From contig JAZBRS010000029.1 in NCBI GenBank assembly GCA_037176725.1, forward strand, positions 43,100,001 to 43,164,000: DNA of 64,000 nucleotides, read 5' to 3'. The stretch comes from Posidonia oceanica. Its lineage: Eukaryota; Streptophyta; Magnoliopsida; Alismatales; Posidoniaceae. The translations under genes and the position numbers were made by a program. Below, one piece after another: positions 23,383 through 34,109 of the stretch (position 1 is the stretch's first letter; each line of letters starts with the position of its first letter). A model generated the notes under the pieces. The model was not told the DNA's origin. It saw only the letters and a program-made list of their open reading frames with translations, and did no database searches.

Positions 23383-25560
23383 TGTAACCGTCTCTCGTAT
23401 GCGACGCGAGCGCATGCTGCCAAAGCTTGCAAGCGCTCGGCTGGAGAGAAAGAAGGCCACGCCTAATGGTGGATCCGAGGAGAGTTCGACTCGAGGAAAA
23501 CACCGATAAAATGACAAAATCAGGGAAAAATAAAGTAGGAAATGCAAAAGGGAGTCATCACCTAGTCTAATCGAGAAAAAGCTGGAAGACGAGGAAAATC
23601 GGATATAATGCTAAAAAAACAAAAGAAAACCAAAGTGGATCCATGCAAAATGGATGTGACACAAGGTCATTGCGGTCCAGAGATGGATAAGGACTCCTGT
23701 TACGCACGGGGAAGGTATTAGGCACCCCCGATACACCTAAGTGAGTCAGTCTTTCTTACGTCATTCCGCTCAAAGTGTGGCTTATGTAGGCCGAAGGCCA
23801 ATTAATGTATTGCTAACTTACAAAAGGAAACATGCCATGTAAAGTGTGAAAAGCAAGAGAAAAGGGCTCCAATAAACATATATAATGCTAAATGAACTCA
23901 GAGAAGTAGCAAAGTAAAGCTAGAATGTAAACAAGCATGGGGGAAAGCCAATACAAGAGGTGGGAGTCTCTGTCCACGTAAACAAAAGTTACTATCAAAA
24001 ATGCTAGACATCTATGCAAGAGATGTTCGCATGGACAGTCTTTTAATCAGTGGAAAGTCAAGGCCAAAATGGAGGATCAATCCTATTCGATTTGATATGG
24101 ATTCGATCGAATGATGTAGAGGGATCATCCAGGAAGGCAGACATGCAATAAGATATGTAAACCAAGCATAAGAGGAGGCAAATAAAGGGCTAGGAACTCT
24201 GCCTGAAATCACAGTCAAAACGCAAGAGGTCCACGTGAGACCTCGACGCGAGACCGGTTTGTTCAGACAAGGAAACTTCATCGCTGGATTGCAGGCTCAA
24301 TTCCAAACGAAATGCAGTAAACTCAAATCGTGAAGCATAAAGATGTATCTGGCTACACAAATCTAGTGGGGACTTGCAACGGCGCCGCCCGGATCGTCTC
24401 CCCCATCCTTGCAGTATAGCATCGGCAATCACACGACTCTGCTGGCCATGGAGGCGGCTTGGAGCGTGCGGTAGGCCGTGGGCGCATTGAGGAGGACCGA
24501 GGTGGATGCGGGGTGCACATCGAAGGCTCGAGGCAGTGGGGCGAGGCGGCTACATGCGTGATGGCCAAACATCGTGCGTGAGCCATCGACCCACCGCTGG
24601 AGACGGCCGAATAAAGTGAAAAGCAGTAATAAAGCTAGGTAAAAAAGGAAATAAAGCTAAGGAAATAAACACGCACACATAGGGGGTTATTCTACACTAA
24701 AGGATGGCAGCAAATTGCCTGAAAACACGCCGCGGAGGTGTCTTCTACGGCGGCAGTTGCAGTTTCCAGCGAGCAGCGGGTCTGAGGTTGAGGGGTTGCT
24801 GTGGTGGTTTGGGTGCTATGTGGAGGCTAGGAAGCTCACTCATGGGCTCTAGGGAATGCTCTGGAGATGGTGATTCTCACCAGGGAAGCTTGACAGTGAA
24901 GAGGTCGTCGGAGTTTGGGTTCTTAGATCTCAAACGTGAAACTGAGGTCGCTCGGGGCTCTCAGATGTTTGGGAAGGTTGTGGGGAGTCTGAAGGTACTC
25001 TACGGGTGGAATGGAAACCAAGAGGACGCCAAGAGGAGCTGCTCGTCGGAGGTGTTGCTGTTTTATAGGCCGTGGGACGACATGAAGGCCATTGATGTGG
25101 ATAAAAGTTTGAAACGATCGGTGGGGACGTTAGTTGGGGACTTGATGGTGAATTGGTTTGGAACGGGGGGTCAGATGGTCCATGTCCTCGGAGGTAAAAG
25201 CTCAGACCCATGGGACCGAAGGAAAGCGAGGAACCAATGGTCCAAAGGTGGCCGGACTGCCTGGTCGCCCCCTCTGTTACAGGACAAAACACGAGAGCTC
25301 GACGTGAGGAGCTTACGTGAGAGGTCTTTGCAAGGTCCGCTGACCTAGTTTCTGAGCCTGTTTCTTCTGTTCATGGACCATCTGGGGGCTATGGTTTTGT
25401 GGTATTGGATGTATTGGGGCATGATTGGTGGTGTTTTCGTGGGTCTAGGTTGGTTTAGGTCTAGGTTTAGGGTTGGATGAAGTGGTCAGATCCGCCTTGA
25501 CTGAGCGTGCTCTTACGGAGTATGCAGTCGACAGCTGACTTCCAGATTGGGGTGTCTATA
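23383..25560 (-). repeat. E3 3' LTR, 2.2 kb
   Basis: On the plus strand it runs from TGTAACCGTCTC to GGGGTGTCTATA. The GTGGATCCGAGG near 23470 sits at the same distance from the end as in E1. It contains the conserved block (23689-23728) and a decayed PBS-core copy (23551-23563). A 214-codon plus-strand ORF (24704-25348) lies in its GC-rich part, antisense to the element; I do not consider it a gene. Confidence 0.75.
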
Positions 25561-25577
25561 GATGCCCCTCCTTGAGC
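25561..25577 (-). other. E3 polypurine tract
   Basis: On the minus strand GCTCAAGGAGGGGCATC directly abuts the LTR start, as expected for the plus-strand primer of reverse transcription. It differs by one base from the E4 tract. Confidence 0.75.
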
Positions 25578-26029
25578 TAGGTCGGGGGAATCAAGGCCGC
25601 TGCTCAGGGTTGACAGAACACCCCGCCTGAAGTCAGTGGGAGAAATGTTACTGTCGGCGTCAGTCATTTATTTGGTAGATGCACCGAAAGTCGTGACTCA
25701 TTGCCGTAATGCAAATGCAAATGTGAATGTGCATGCTAGGATGCAAAGTTGATGCTAGTCCTGAAGTGCTGATGGTATGCTGATGCTTATGCGTGCTGAA
25801 CTCCACTAGGGTATGCGGGTTCTAGCGATGCTGCTATAAGTTATGATGCTAGTGCTATGCTAGTGCATGCTGAGCTCTGTACGGCTCTAAGCGATGCTAA
25901 ATGCGATGCATGTTGATGCTGACTTTGTTAAGGGTGCATGCAAAGTGAGCGATGCTGTACGCTGAGCTCTGTGCGGCTCTAAGCAATGCTGATGCAATGT
26001 GTATGGATGCTAAATGATGCAAATGAGCG

Positions 26030-26520
26030 ATGAGTTGACGGACTCAACACCGGATAATTTTGGGTTATTGGCCCAAGGAGTTTGACGGACTCACTGGATA
26101 GTTCGGGTTATCAGCCCAAGGAAAAATGCTAGGCATGATGACGGATGCCGTCCAAGTAGTTTGGGTTACCACCCCAAGGAGAAAAAGCGACAACCTAGGA
26201 CAACCAAAACAGATGCCCCTAGTATCGAGAAAACGATACCAGGAGACAGCCGAGGTGTTCCTGGCATCGAAAAGAAGGCTTGACAGCTATGATGGGTGTC
26301 AATCGAGAAGTTTAGGGCTGCCAGCCTGAAAAAGGAAACGATACCTCAAGGCAGCGAAAAGGATGCCCCTGGTATCTGGAAATGATACCAAGGGGCAGCC
26401 GAAGCGCTCGTTGCATCAAGAAAAGAGCCAAACGTTGTGACGGGTGTCAGCCGAACAGTTAGGGATGCTAGCCCGAGCAAACATTTTGACGGTTGTTGAC
26501 CGAACAATTAGGGCTGCCAG
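26030..26520 (-). repeat. E3 3' UTR: interleaved-dyad modules
   Basis: Short diverged modules such as GATA-GTTC-GGG-T-TATC-AG-CCC (about 26097) and GTA-GTTT-GGG-T-TAC-CA-CCC (about 26156), each with two overlapping dyads, alternate with GACGG...CCG units (for example around 26040, 26140, 26435 and 26490). The same design makes up the first and third repeat arrays of E4. Confidence 0.6.
26365..26396 (-). repeat. E3 hairpin, GCCCCTGGTATC stem
   Basis: GCCCCTGGTATC, seven bases, then GATACC, AA, GGGGC: a 12-bp stem with one bulged base. A counterpart in E4 (42110-42138) has GGTGTC paired with GACACC instead. A weaker version is at about 26216-26245. Confidence 0.7.
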
Positions 26521-26528
26521 CCCGGGAT

Positions 26529-27727
26529 GAGACTCCGAAGAGGCAACGCGAAAGACTTGTCCTCGAACAAGGAAACAAGTGGACGAGACTCTGAAGAGGC
26601 AACACGAAAGACTTGTCCTCGAACGAGGAAACAAGCGGGCGAGACTCCAAAGTGGCAACGCAAAAGACTTGTCCTCGAACGAGGAAATAAGCAAACGAGA
26701 CTCCGAAGAGGCAACGCGAAAGACTTGTCCTCAAACGAGGAAAAAAGCGGGTGAGACTCCAAAGAGACAACGCGAAAGACTTGTCCTCGAATGAGGAAAC
26801 AAGCGGGCGAGACTCCAAGGAGGCAATGCAAAAGACTTTTCCTCGAACGAGGAAACAGGTAGGCGAGACACCGAAGAGGCAACACGAAAGACTTGTCCTT
26901 GAACGAGGAAACAAGCGGGCGAGACTCTGAGGAGGCAACGCGAAAGACTTGTCCTCGAACAAGGAAACAAGAGGGTGAGACTCCGAGGAGGCAACACGAA
27001 AGACTTGTCCTCGAATGAGGAAATAAGCGGGCGAGACTCCGAGGAGGCAACGCGAAAGACTTGTCCTTGAACAATGAAACAAGCAGGTAGGACTCCAAGG
27101 AGGCAATGTGAAAGACTTGTCCTCGAACGAGGAAACAAGCGGGCGAGACTTCGAGGAGGCAACGTAAAAGACTTGTCCTCGAACGAGGAAACAAGTGGGC
27201 GAGACTCTGAGGTGGCAACGCGAAAGACTTGTCCTCGAATGAGGAAACAAGCGGGCGAGACTCTGAAGAGGCAACGCGAAAGTCCTCGAACGAGGAAACA
27301 AGCGGGCAAGACTTTGAAGAGGCAACGTGAAAGACTTGTCCTCGAACGAGGTAACAAGTGGGCGAGACTCCGAAGAGGCAATGCGAAATACTTGTCCTCG
27401 AACGAGGAAACAAGTAGGTGAAACTCCGTAGATGCAATGCGAAAGACTTGTCCTCGAACGAGGAAACAAGTAGGTGAAACTCCGTAGATGCAATGCGAAA
27501 GACTTGTCCTCGAACAAGGAAACAAGCGGGTGAGACTTTGAAGAGGCAACACGAAAGACTTGTCCTCAAATGAGGAAACAAGCGGGCGAGACTCCGAAGA
27601 GGCAATGCCAAAGACTTGTCCTCGAATGAGGAAACAAGCGGGTGAGACTACGAAGAGGCAACGCGAACGACTTGTCCTCGAACGAGGAAACAAGCAGGCG
27701 AGACTCCGAAGAGGCAACGTGAAAGAG
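26529..27727 (-). repeat. 56-bp tandem array, about 21 copies (E3 3' UTR)
   Basis: Unit of 56 bases beginning GAGACTCCGAAGAGGCAACG on the plus strand and ending in GAACGAGGAAACAAGCGGGC. Each unit contains CTTGT, CCTCG, AA, CGAGG, AA, ACAAG, a hairpin of two 5-bp stems. One copy near 27283 has a small deletion. Since 56 is not a multiple of 3, the stop-free minus strand gives three overlapping long ORFs (349-367 codons); these translate the repeat and are not listed as genes. Tat/Ogre elements are known for such hypervariable 3' UTR arrays. Confidence 0.9.
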
Positions 27728-28812
27728 AAAGCTCGACAGTGCTCCGATGCGCCCAGCCGGTGACTTGTGACTGCATCGCCTGAATGGTGAAATTGCGGTT
27801 TCTGCTCTGGTAGGGGCACATATGCAGATGTGCCTAACTGCAGGGGTGTTGCTGTAATCTACCCCGCTGCTAGAGATTTGTACTCTTGTCTGGTAGTTGT
27901 GTGCTCTGAAAGATGTATCAGGCTAAGGGGCACTCTACGGGGTGACTGCAGCTGTTGGGTGCCAAAAGTTTGCTCTGTAGCTCCTACGGAAAGATAGGGG
28001 TTTCTGTGCAATATTCCCAGTCGAGCGATGTATGGCAGTTCTGCCTGACCTGAGATGACTGAGGGATGCTGTGATGATGCTCTGATCAATCTGTTTGTCT
28101 CTTTGAAGAGGTTCTAATTGCCTGATAAACTGTAAGGGCCTCTCTGCAATTTGCCCAAATTGTGAGATTTATTGCCCGTCTCGGACTATTATGACCTGAC
28201 CAGGTTCTGTAGGGATTCTCTTGCAACCACCAAGGGTTCTGCCGAGGCTCGGTCGAGAACTGGTGTCGATACGACATTTCTGTAAAAGCTAGGGGCTAAT
28301 CTACAATTTCTGCAAGCTTGAGGAAACGACTTGTAGTCTGCTGGATACTGCTGCTCTGCTGTCCATTCGGTGTATTCATGATGCGACAAACATTGTCGGG
28401 CATCTAGTGTACTGATGCGAGGGCTCTGCCTCATGTTGCGGCCATTCCTGATGTTTGTGCAAATGTCAGGGACCTATGTGTAATTTCCAAGAATTGGAGG
28501 AATATTTTGTAATTTACTGATTGTCATTTCTCTGCTGCCTATCTAGAGGCAGTTGTGATGCGATGAGTGTTGTCGAACATCTAATGCATCGATGCAAGAG
28601 CTCTGCCACGGGCTGTGATCATTTCTACTGTCCGTACAAAAGTCAGGGACCTGTGTGCAATTTCACAAAATTGTAGGGCTTTATAGCAAATCTCACTGTT
28701 CTACAAGGCCCTCTAGTGATGTCCACCTGTACTGGGCTCCATGACAATTTTGTCAAGTGGAGGGAGTTCTGGTTGATTTACTGCAAAGTTAAAGTGTGAT
28801 TGCAAATTTTTT
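27728..28812 (-). other. E3 3' UTR or LTR-like unique sequence
   Basis: No ORF of note. Phrases such as GGACCTATGTGTAATTT (28469) and GACCTGTGTGCAATTTC (28649) resemble the degenerate phrases in the TGCAA-rich part of the E1, E4 and E6 LTRs. I cannot place it more exactly. Confidence 0.4.
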
Positions 28813-28834
28813 GGGTAAATTACACTTTAGCCCC
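28813..28834 (+). repeat. Possible terminal inverted repeat (left end)
   Basis: GGGTAAATTACACTTTAGCC followed by CC. A palindrome TGGTGGGTCCCACCA follows at 28873-28887. Its partner end was not found in the window. Confidence 0.35.
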
Positions 28835-29069
28835 TGGGGAAATTCACCGGGAACGCTGAAGGTTTTAAAACTTGGTGGGTCCCACCAGGGTAACCGCTTG
28901 CAACTGCTCCATGTTGAGGATGCACCCCTTCACCTGATTTGCCAAAGTTTAAATGCATTTGCAACTTAGTATGCATTATTCCTTTATTTTTTGCCAAAGT
29001 TTTGATTCACACTTTTCTTTTTTAAAACCAAAACGCTGCCCGCGCCCTGGATTTCTCATCCCTTTCTTC

Positions 29070-32000
29070 TTCTTCCACCCTCAACACAAGCGGCCTTCCT
29101 CCCTTCTCCTGTGCGTCCAGCGGCAAGGTGACACCGGCAAGGGGCAGCAGTTGGAGTCATAGAGGCGGGCGTCGTTTCCTATGGCGAGCCTTCCGCGAGC
29201 GTGGGATGCGTGACCGGAGCTTGGATCCACCTCCGATGGCGGCGGACGACTCTCCGGCAGCAACGAAAATGGTATGCCCCCTTTTTCTTTTTGTTCATCT
29301 GTATGTATGCCGTCCTCTCTCTTTTTTCTTCTGGGGATGTCGGCGACTAGGAGTGTCGACGGTGAGCTGGGGCTCGCTGTTGTGCCGGCGTGATGGGTTC
29401 CACGGGGGGTGCTCAACCTGTGGGTTTGCTCGGCTGTGGTGTGAGCTGCGGAGGTGGCTTTGCACTTTGGTGGCACTCGGCCGTGGCTTTGCACGGCCTG
29501 TGGTGGGATGTCTGGCCTGTTACCCTTGCACGATTGGCGGCTAAGGATCACACGGAGGTGGCTTTGCACGACCGGCAGCGACGGGTTCCGACTTGCATTT
29601 TTGTTGCACAAGCCACAGTAAAAAAGGATGCTCTCGACGATCTTTTTTTTTTTTTTTTGGCTATATACCATGTTTGATGTATGCCATGTTTTGCTCATCT
29701 TCATGACAAATGATGATTTTTGCTTGATCTGATCTGAATGCCATGAGCAAGCTTGTACACATGATTGAATCTACGTCCAACCTTCTTTTTGTATGCCAGA
29801 CTGAATGTCATGCTTGCCTGAATACTGATGCATGCCATGCCTATTTTTTTCCTGATTCCCACAATAGATTTATAATTTTTGGCTTGATGCAATATGCCAT
29901 TAACCCGTTTGAAAATGCATGGTTAAGTCTGGCACTGCTCTATTGATTTATTTGCAAGCTATGCTCTCCTCTTTCTGCTGAACATGGCATGCTAAATAGG
30001 CCCATGGACTTAGCATTGAAATTCTGAAATTTTGCCTACATGTGTTTGGCTGCTTTGAGCTGTATTCTGATTTTTCTACTAAACCTGGTGATGCTTTGTT
30101 TAGGTCTGCCTGAATAATATGTCGAATGTATGCCTATTTGCCATGCACTGTATTCCTGTAAGGCTTAGCGATGCCCTATTTGATATTTGTCCAAATACGT
30201 GATAAAAAATACGTTTGTGCTGCTATTTGCCTGATTTGCATGCGTAAGGCGGGATTACACCCGTAATTTCCTTTTTTAGCATGCCTATTGTTTGCATTTG
30301 CGTATGCATGGTTCTGCCTATGTTTGACATGGCTCTGTAAAATGAATGTTGCTTGTATGCTTTTCCATGTATTTAAAATATGATTTGTACTGAACCTCCC
30401 GACTTTGGCTTTATAGTTTGGTTCGAGGCGAGCTAGCATGAGTGGTGCCTCGAGCTCGAGGCCTTGGGTGCGGAGAGCCTCAGGATCCCAGGCATCCAAG
30501 GGAGCTTCTGATTTTGATGACATGTGGGAGGGTTCTGTTAGCCATGGCCCAGCTATCCCCAAAGAGGTAGATTCAAAACTCAGCTTTTTCAGTCTGTGCT
30601 TCTGTTTCTGCTTCTGTCTCTTCTTCTGTTTTTGCTTCTGTTTTTGTGCTGAAACTGACTTGTGCTTTAAATTCTGGCAGGAAGCGGGGAACTATGGTGG
30701 TCGCTTGCTCAGCAGGGACCATATCTGTAACCGCGAGGAGTTCGAGGTAACCAATCTTCATCTTTGTTAGTTTCCTCCTTCGTATGTATGACGACTGTTT
30801 CTAACTTTGTTTTTTGCTGTTTGAATAGGACAGGGACTCCCGTCGAGTGATGCGGTGTGGCTGGGCGACGATGCTGGTTCACTTTCACCGTCTGCCACAG
30901 TTCTTGTGGGACTTCTTGCTTCACTAGAGTCCCTTTGGCAGTTTCCTGAGGATCCCTGCTATTCATGGACATCACAACTTTTTCCGGGCATTGGTTGAGC
31001 GGTGGCGGTTCGAGACGCACACCTTCCACTTTCCCTATGGCGAGATGATGATCTTGCCTAAGCACTGGGCCCTACTGTCAGGGCTGACTTTTGGTGGGGA
31101 GCCTATTGTAGGCAAGGGGATCTTGGGATATGCCAAGGTCCCTAAGCTGTTGGGGAGGTCGGCACCGGGGTAGACGTGCTCGGCCTACATCTTCCGCACG
31201 TCGTGGCTACAGGAGTGGGATAAGATCTGGCGAGACCCGGCTCCCGGCTCGCAGGAGGTAGCCTTTGTCCTGCGACACTTCTTGTTGGACCTCTTGGGGG
31301 TCATTTTTTGTGATGTATCTGGATACTGTGTCCACACAGATTGGCTCATCTATATAGCCGATGTGGGCGAGCTCTGGCGCTATGACTGGGGAGGCGCTAG
31401 TTATGCTTATCTTCTCTATGGCTTGGACGACGTGATTCGCAGAGACTACCGGTCGTACATTGGCCTGTATCCCTTGGTGACTGTAAGTGATAAGCTGCTT
31501 TCTGTTTTGAATTAATTTAATTCTGCTTATCTGTTAGCTGTACTGATATGTTCTTTATGTCTTACTTTGTAATATTGGGCGATAAAGCATTCCTAGCGAG
31601 GACACTATTTCTTCCGCCTCCGCCCTGAGCTCCTTCCTCTTCTCCGACAGTGGTGCGAGCTGGATCACCAGGCAGCCTTGGGAGTCTACAGGTACGAGGC
31701 ATACCACTATTTGCTGGATATCATGGGCGTTGATGAGGTGAGCTTAAATCCAAATTTGAATTCTATTCAAATGTAAATGCTTAGTGAACTGTTCTAATGC
31801 TTGCACTGTTTTGCTTTTAGGTGAATCTTCGTCCCTTCTTGAGGTACGAGGACCTAGAGTGGGCCCCACTAGTCTCAGGCCAGAGGCATAGGAGGGTGCA
31901 ACTCCAGTTCTTCTGCCTAAAGCGGTATGCCTATTATCTTCCTGGGCGGGTCCGCCACCAGTTCACTAACGAGTTCAGCATTCCCAATCCACCTCCCATA

Positions 32001-32759
32001 GACATGGTATCTGGGACCATGACCCGGGCTACTGCTTCGACTGCTCTGGCCACGTCGACGGCTGCTCGCAGTCGGTTCACCATCTGAGAGGTTACCTGGG
32101 ATGAGTATGTCAACTGGTTCGAGCGAGTTGGCAAGCCACATCTGTTCCCGGAAGACCTTCGGGATGAACAGGTGCATATGTGGTACAATGAGAAATGGAG
32201 TCCGGTAAAGAATCCTCAACACTGCTATAGATCTGGTGAATGTTGTATCTGTGCTCTGACTCTGATCCTTGACTTGAATGTAGGCTTTCGAGGTGCGGCT
32301 GCGGGACTGGCTGAGGCAGATGAGGTCAGCTTAGGTAAAATAGTTGTAAAATAAGCTTTTAAATTATTGCATTTGTATATCTACCTGCTCTGACATATCT
32401 GGTTTCTTTGCAAAGGCGAGGCGGGAGCGATGGTTTCCATGGGTATAAGCTTGAACTGAATGTAAATAATTTGATTTACATTATAAATGCTGCTAAATGC
32501 CTCCATGTTTGCTTTTCAAGGTGGCAACCCTCGACCGGCTGTCAACACTGAATCCAGTGGCGACTTCAATGTAGACTTTGCCTTGGTAGATGTTTCTGAT
32601 GCTGAGTCCCTTGCTGGGGAATGCAGCGTGGGGCCAGATCCTTCACAGTCTCGAGCTGTCGCCACCAGGATTGCTAGGAGGCTGTGCAGGAAACAAGACT
32701 AGGAGACCCTGCAGAGGGTTCAAGGCGCTCCACCCTTTGACTCGTCCGAGGAGAATTAG
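29070..32759 (+). pseudogene. Plant mobile domain (PMD, MAIN-like) gene with introns, four stops
   Basis: The likely coding start is ATG 30438, behind a 5' exon ending at about 29271 and a long intron with a T-run (about 29642-29660). Exons with GT..AG borders: 30438-30566, 30681-30746, 30829-31482, 31597-31737, 31821-32204, 32284-32324, about 32416-32441 and 32521-32759. The first five join in frame. The product has the PMD signature: LVERWRFETHTFHFPYGEM, then a LTFGGEPIVG segment, then RYDWGGASYAYLLYGLDD. PMD proteins of the MAIN/MAIL family act in the nucleus in gene expression and transposon silencing, and related copies occur in transposons. In-frame stops at 30925 (TAG), 31171 (TAG), 32085 (TGA) and 32700 (TAG) show decay, yet all splice sites used here are still present. 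Exon borders after 32204 are less certain. Confidence 0.75.
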
Positions 32760-33362
32760 ATGCTTATGATCACCAGGTTTCTCTATGCATTTGTTGTATT
32801 CCGTTTGACTTGTATGTTTACTTTACTGCTTATGCCTTCTGGCACTGTAAACCAGACTGATTATGGAATGAAAAATGCCCAAGGGGGCCTTCTGAGTATC
32901 AGAATATGTGTATTTGTGTTTATACTCAATGTATGTGGATGTATGTTCATGGAAATGGCTTTATCTGTAGGTATCCCAGGGTTCCACGTCTTCGGGCGAC
33001 TTAAGTTAACTTAAGTCAATAAGCTAAAAATTCCCTATGAGAAACATGAGACCGCGACGTGGGAGCGATTTCCGTGGTGTTATCACGTGATCTGTATTTT
33101 TAGGGCACCTATATCTTTGTCCCTACAGCCCATAGGAGTGCCCAGATCACCTCCTTGGACTCCGTGGGGGCCTCCTCTTCCATCTCCCACAAAATGGTAG
33201 GTTTCTTTGGCCTTCTTGGGTTCCATGGTTGGCCAACCGTGCCCTAGCTCTCAGTGGTGGTAGGGAGTCCCTGCTGGTCCGGCGAGGCTGCTGTCTAGCC
33301 TCCTCTTCCCCATTTTCTTTGCTTCTTGAGCTCTATTCTGATCTTTGCCTCTAATTTGGGTA
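32760..33362 (+). other. 3' flank of the PMD gene
   Basis: Probable 3' UTR to about 32995, then the 20-bp palindrome, then pyrimidine-rich intron-like DNA leading into the DUF7745 fragment. No ORF that I can support. Confidence 0.4.
32998..33017. repeat. Perfect 20-bp palindrome
   Basis: GACTTAAGTTAACTTAAGTC is its own reverse complement. It lies about 240 bases after the last PMD stop and may mark a junction or a hairpin. Confidence 0.7.
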
Positions 33363-33521
33363 GGGTTTCCCCACTCTAGTTACCTCGGTTCATTGTTCGG
33401 AGGTGCTTCGGGCATGGATCAGAGATCTCAATGCCGATGACCGCGAGAAGCTGAGGTTGTGGGGGATTTCCTCCCGGATACTGAATGTAGCTGAGGTGGA
33501 AGTCAATTGACACCTCCTATG
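33363..33521 (+). pseudogene. DUF7745-type gene, N-terminal fragment
   Basis: The frame starting GFPTL at 33364 matches the N-terminus of the E4 accessory ORF closely: HCSE.LR.WI, then LRLWGI, then EVEV..HLLC, about 60 percent identical by eye over some 50 residues. The initiator ATG is replaced by AGG. A TGA stands where E4 has CGA, just before HLLC. The LTR starting at 33522 cuts it off, so the fragment was interrupted by that insertion. Its orientation is the same as the PMD gene upstream and opposite to E4, so it is an independent copy. Confidence 0.75.
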
Positions 33522-34109
33522 TGTAGACATCCCATTCTGACAGCTTGGAACTTGGTAGTTCTCTTTTGCGGGCTCGTGTGGTCTCTGGATTAGCATTCCC
33601 TTTTCTAACCCATTTTCTAGCCCATTTCCAAACCCAAAACCTCACCCCAAATCCTAGAAGCCCTTACCTAAGCTATTTGCATTTTCTACAACACTTCTAG
33701 GCCCAAACCTAAGCCCATTTGCAGCTTTGGCCACTTGAGTGTGTTGGACGCTGAACAGGCAGCGCCCAACATTGGACGCGGCCAGTGCTAGCGTCCAACG
33801 TTGGACGCCCTCTAGTCTGCCGTCCAACGACTCGAGTGCAACAGTAGCAGCTCCGCCCCTTTCGGCTCACCGCCCGTCCACTCCACCGCCTCCCCACACT
33901 TACTACCCATCCCTTCCTTCACTCCACGCCATCCACTACCTTCCAAGCCTCACTTACTACCCATCTCATCTATTTCAGCCGATTTCAAGCTCTCCTCACC
34001 TCACTGACTGGCCTGTCTTCCGCTGGCCGTGTCAGCCACCGCCTCACCTCCGCCGCCCTTCTGCCAATGCCCACGCCTTCCTCTGATATCCCACATGGAC
34101 CTCACCCTC
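33522..34109 (+). repeat. E5: start of a plus-strand LTR
   Basis: TGTAGACATCCCATTCTGACA is the typical start of these LTRs. The next 588 bases are A/C-rich then pyrimidine-rich like the first part of the E0 and E2 LTRs. The E4 LTR begins at 34110, so E4 inserted into this LTR and the remainder should lie to the right of the window. ORF 33739-34086 is in the pyrimidine-rich part and is not a gene. Confidence 0.7.
33740..33835 (+). promoter_or_regulatory. Cluster of GTTGGACG boxes in the E5 LTR
   Basis: The words GTTGGACG, ATTGGACG and their reverse GCGTCCAACG occur five or six times in about 95 bases, including a perfect 18-bp palindrome GCGTCCAACGTTGGACGC at 33791-33808. The position in U3 fits transcription-factor sites, but no factor is implied. 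Confidence 0.5.

Larger units (their letters stand above)
23383..28812 (-). mobile_element. E3: 3' end of a minus-strand Tat element
   Basis: A 3' LTR followed, on its inner side, by a polypurine tract and a 3' UTR whose first 200 bases match those of E4 at 39710 onward. No gag or pol is present before the sequence changes at about 28813, where a MULE-like terminus begins, so the coding part is either beyond the window or lost. It is inserted in the 3' UTR of E2. Confidence 0.75.
28813..33521 (+). mobile_element. Candidate MULE-like element carrying a PMD gene (right end missing)
   Basis: It begins GGGTAAATTACACTTTAGCC, a style of terminus common in plant Mutator-like elements, preceded by an A/T-rich stretch (AAATTTTTT) that could be the target duplication. 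A PMD pseudogene follows. I find no matching inverted terminus before the LTR that starts at 33522, so either the right end was lost or the gene is not in a transposon of this kind. PMD genes are known to occur in Mutator-like and other plant transposons. Confidence 0.4.

Noticed and set aside
24704..25348. 214-codon plus-strand ORF
   Set aside because: It lies inside the E3 LTR, antisense to it, in a GC-rich stretch; no recognisable domain.
26468..27819. Three overlapping minus-strand ORFs of about 350-367 codons
   Set aside because: They are translations of the 56-bp tandem array in all frames. Kept only as a question in the findings.
29081..29704. 207-codon minus-strand ORF
   Set aside because: Antisense to the 5' exon and first intron of the PMD gene; compositional.
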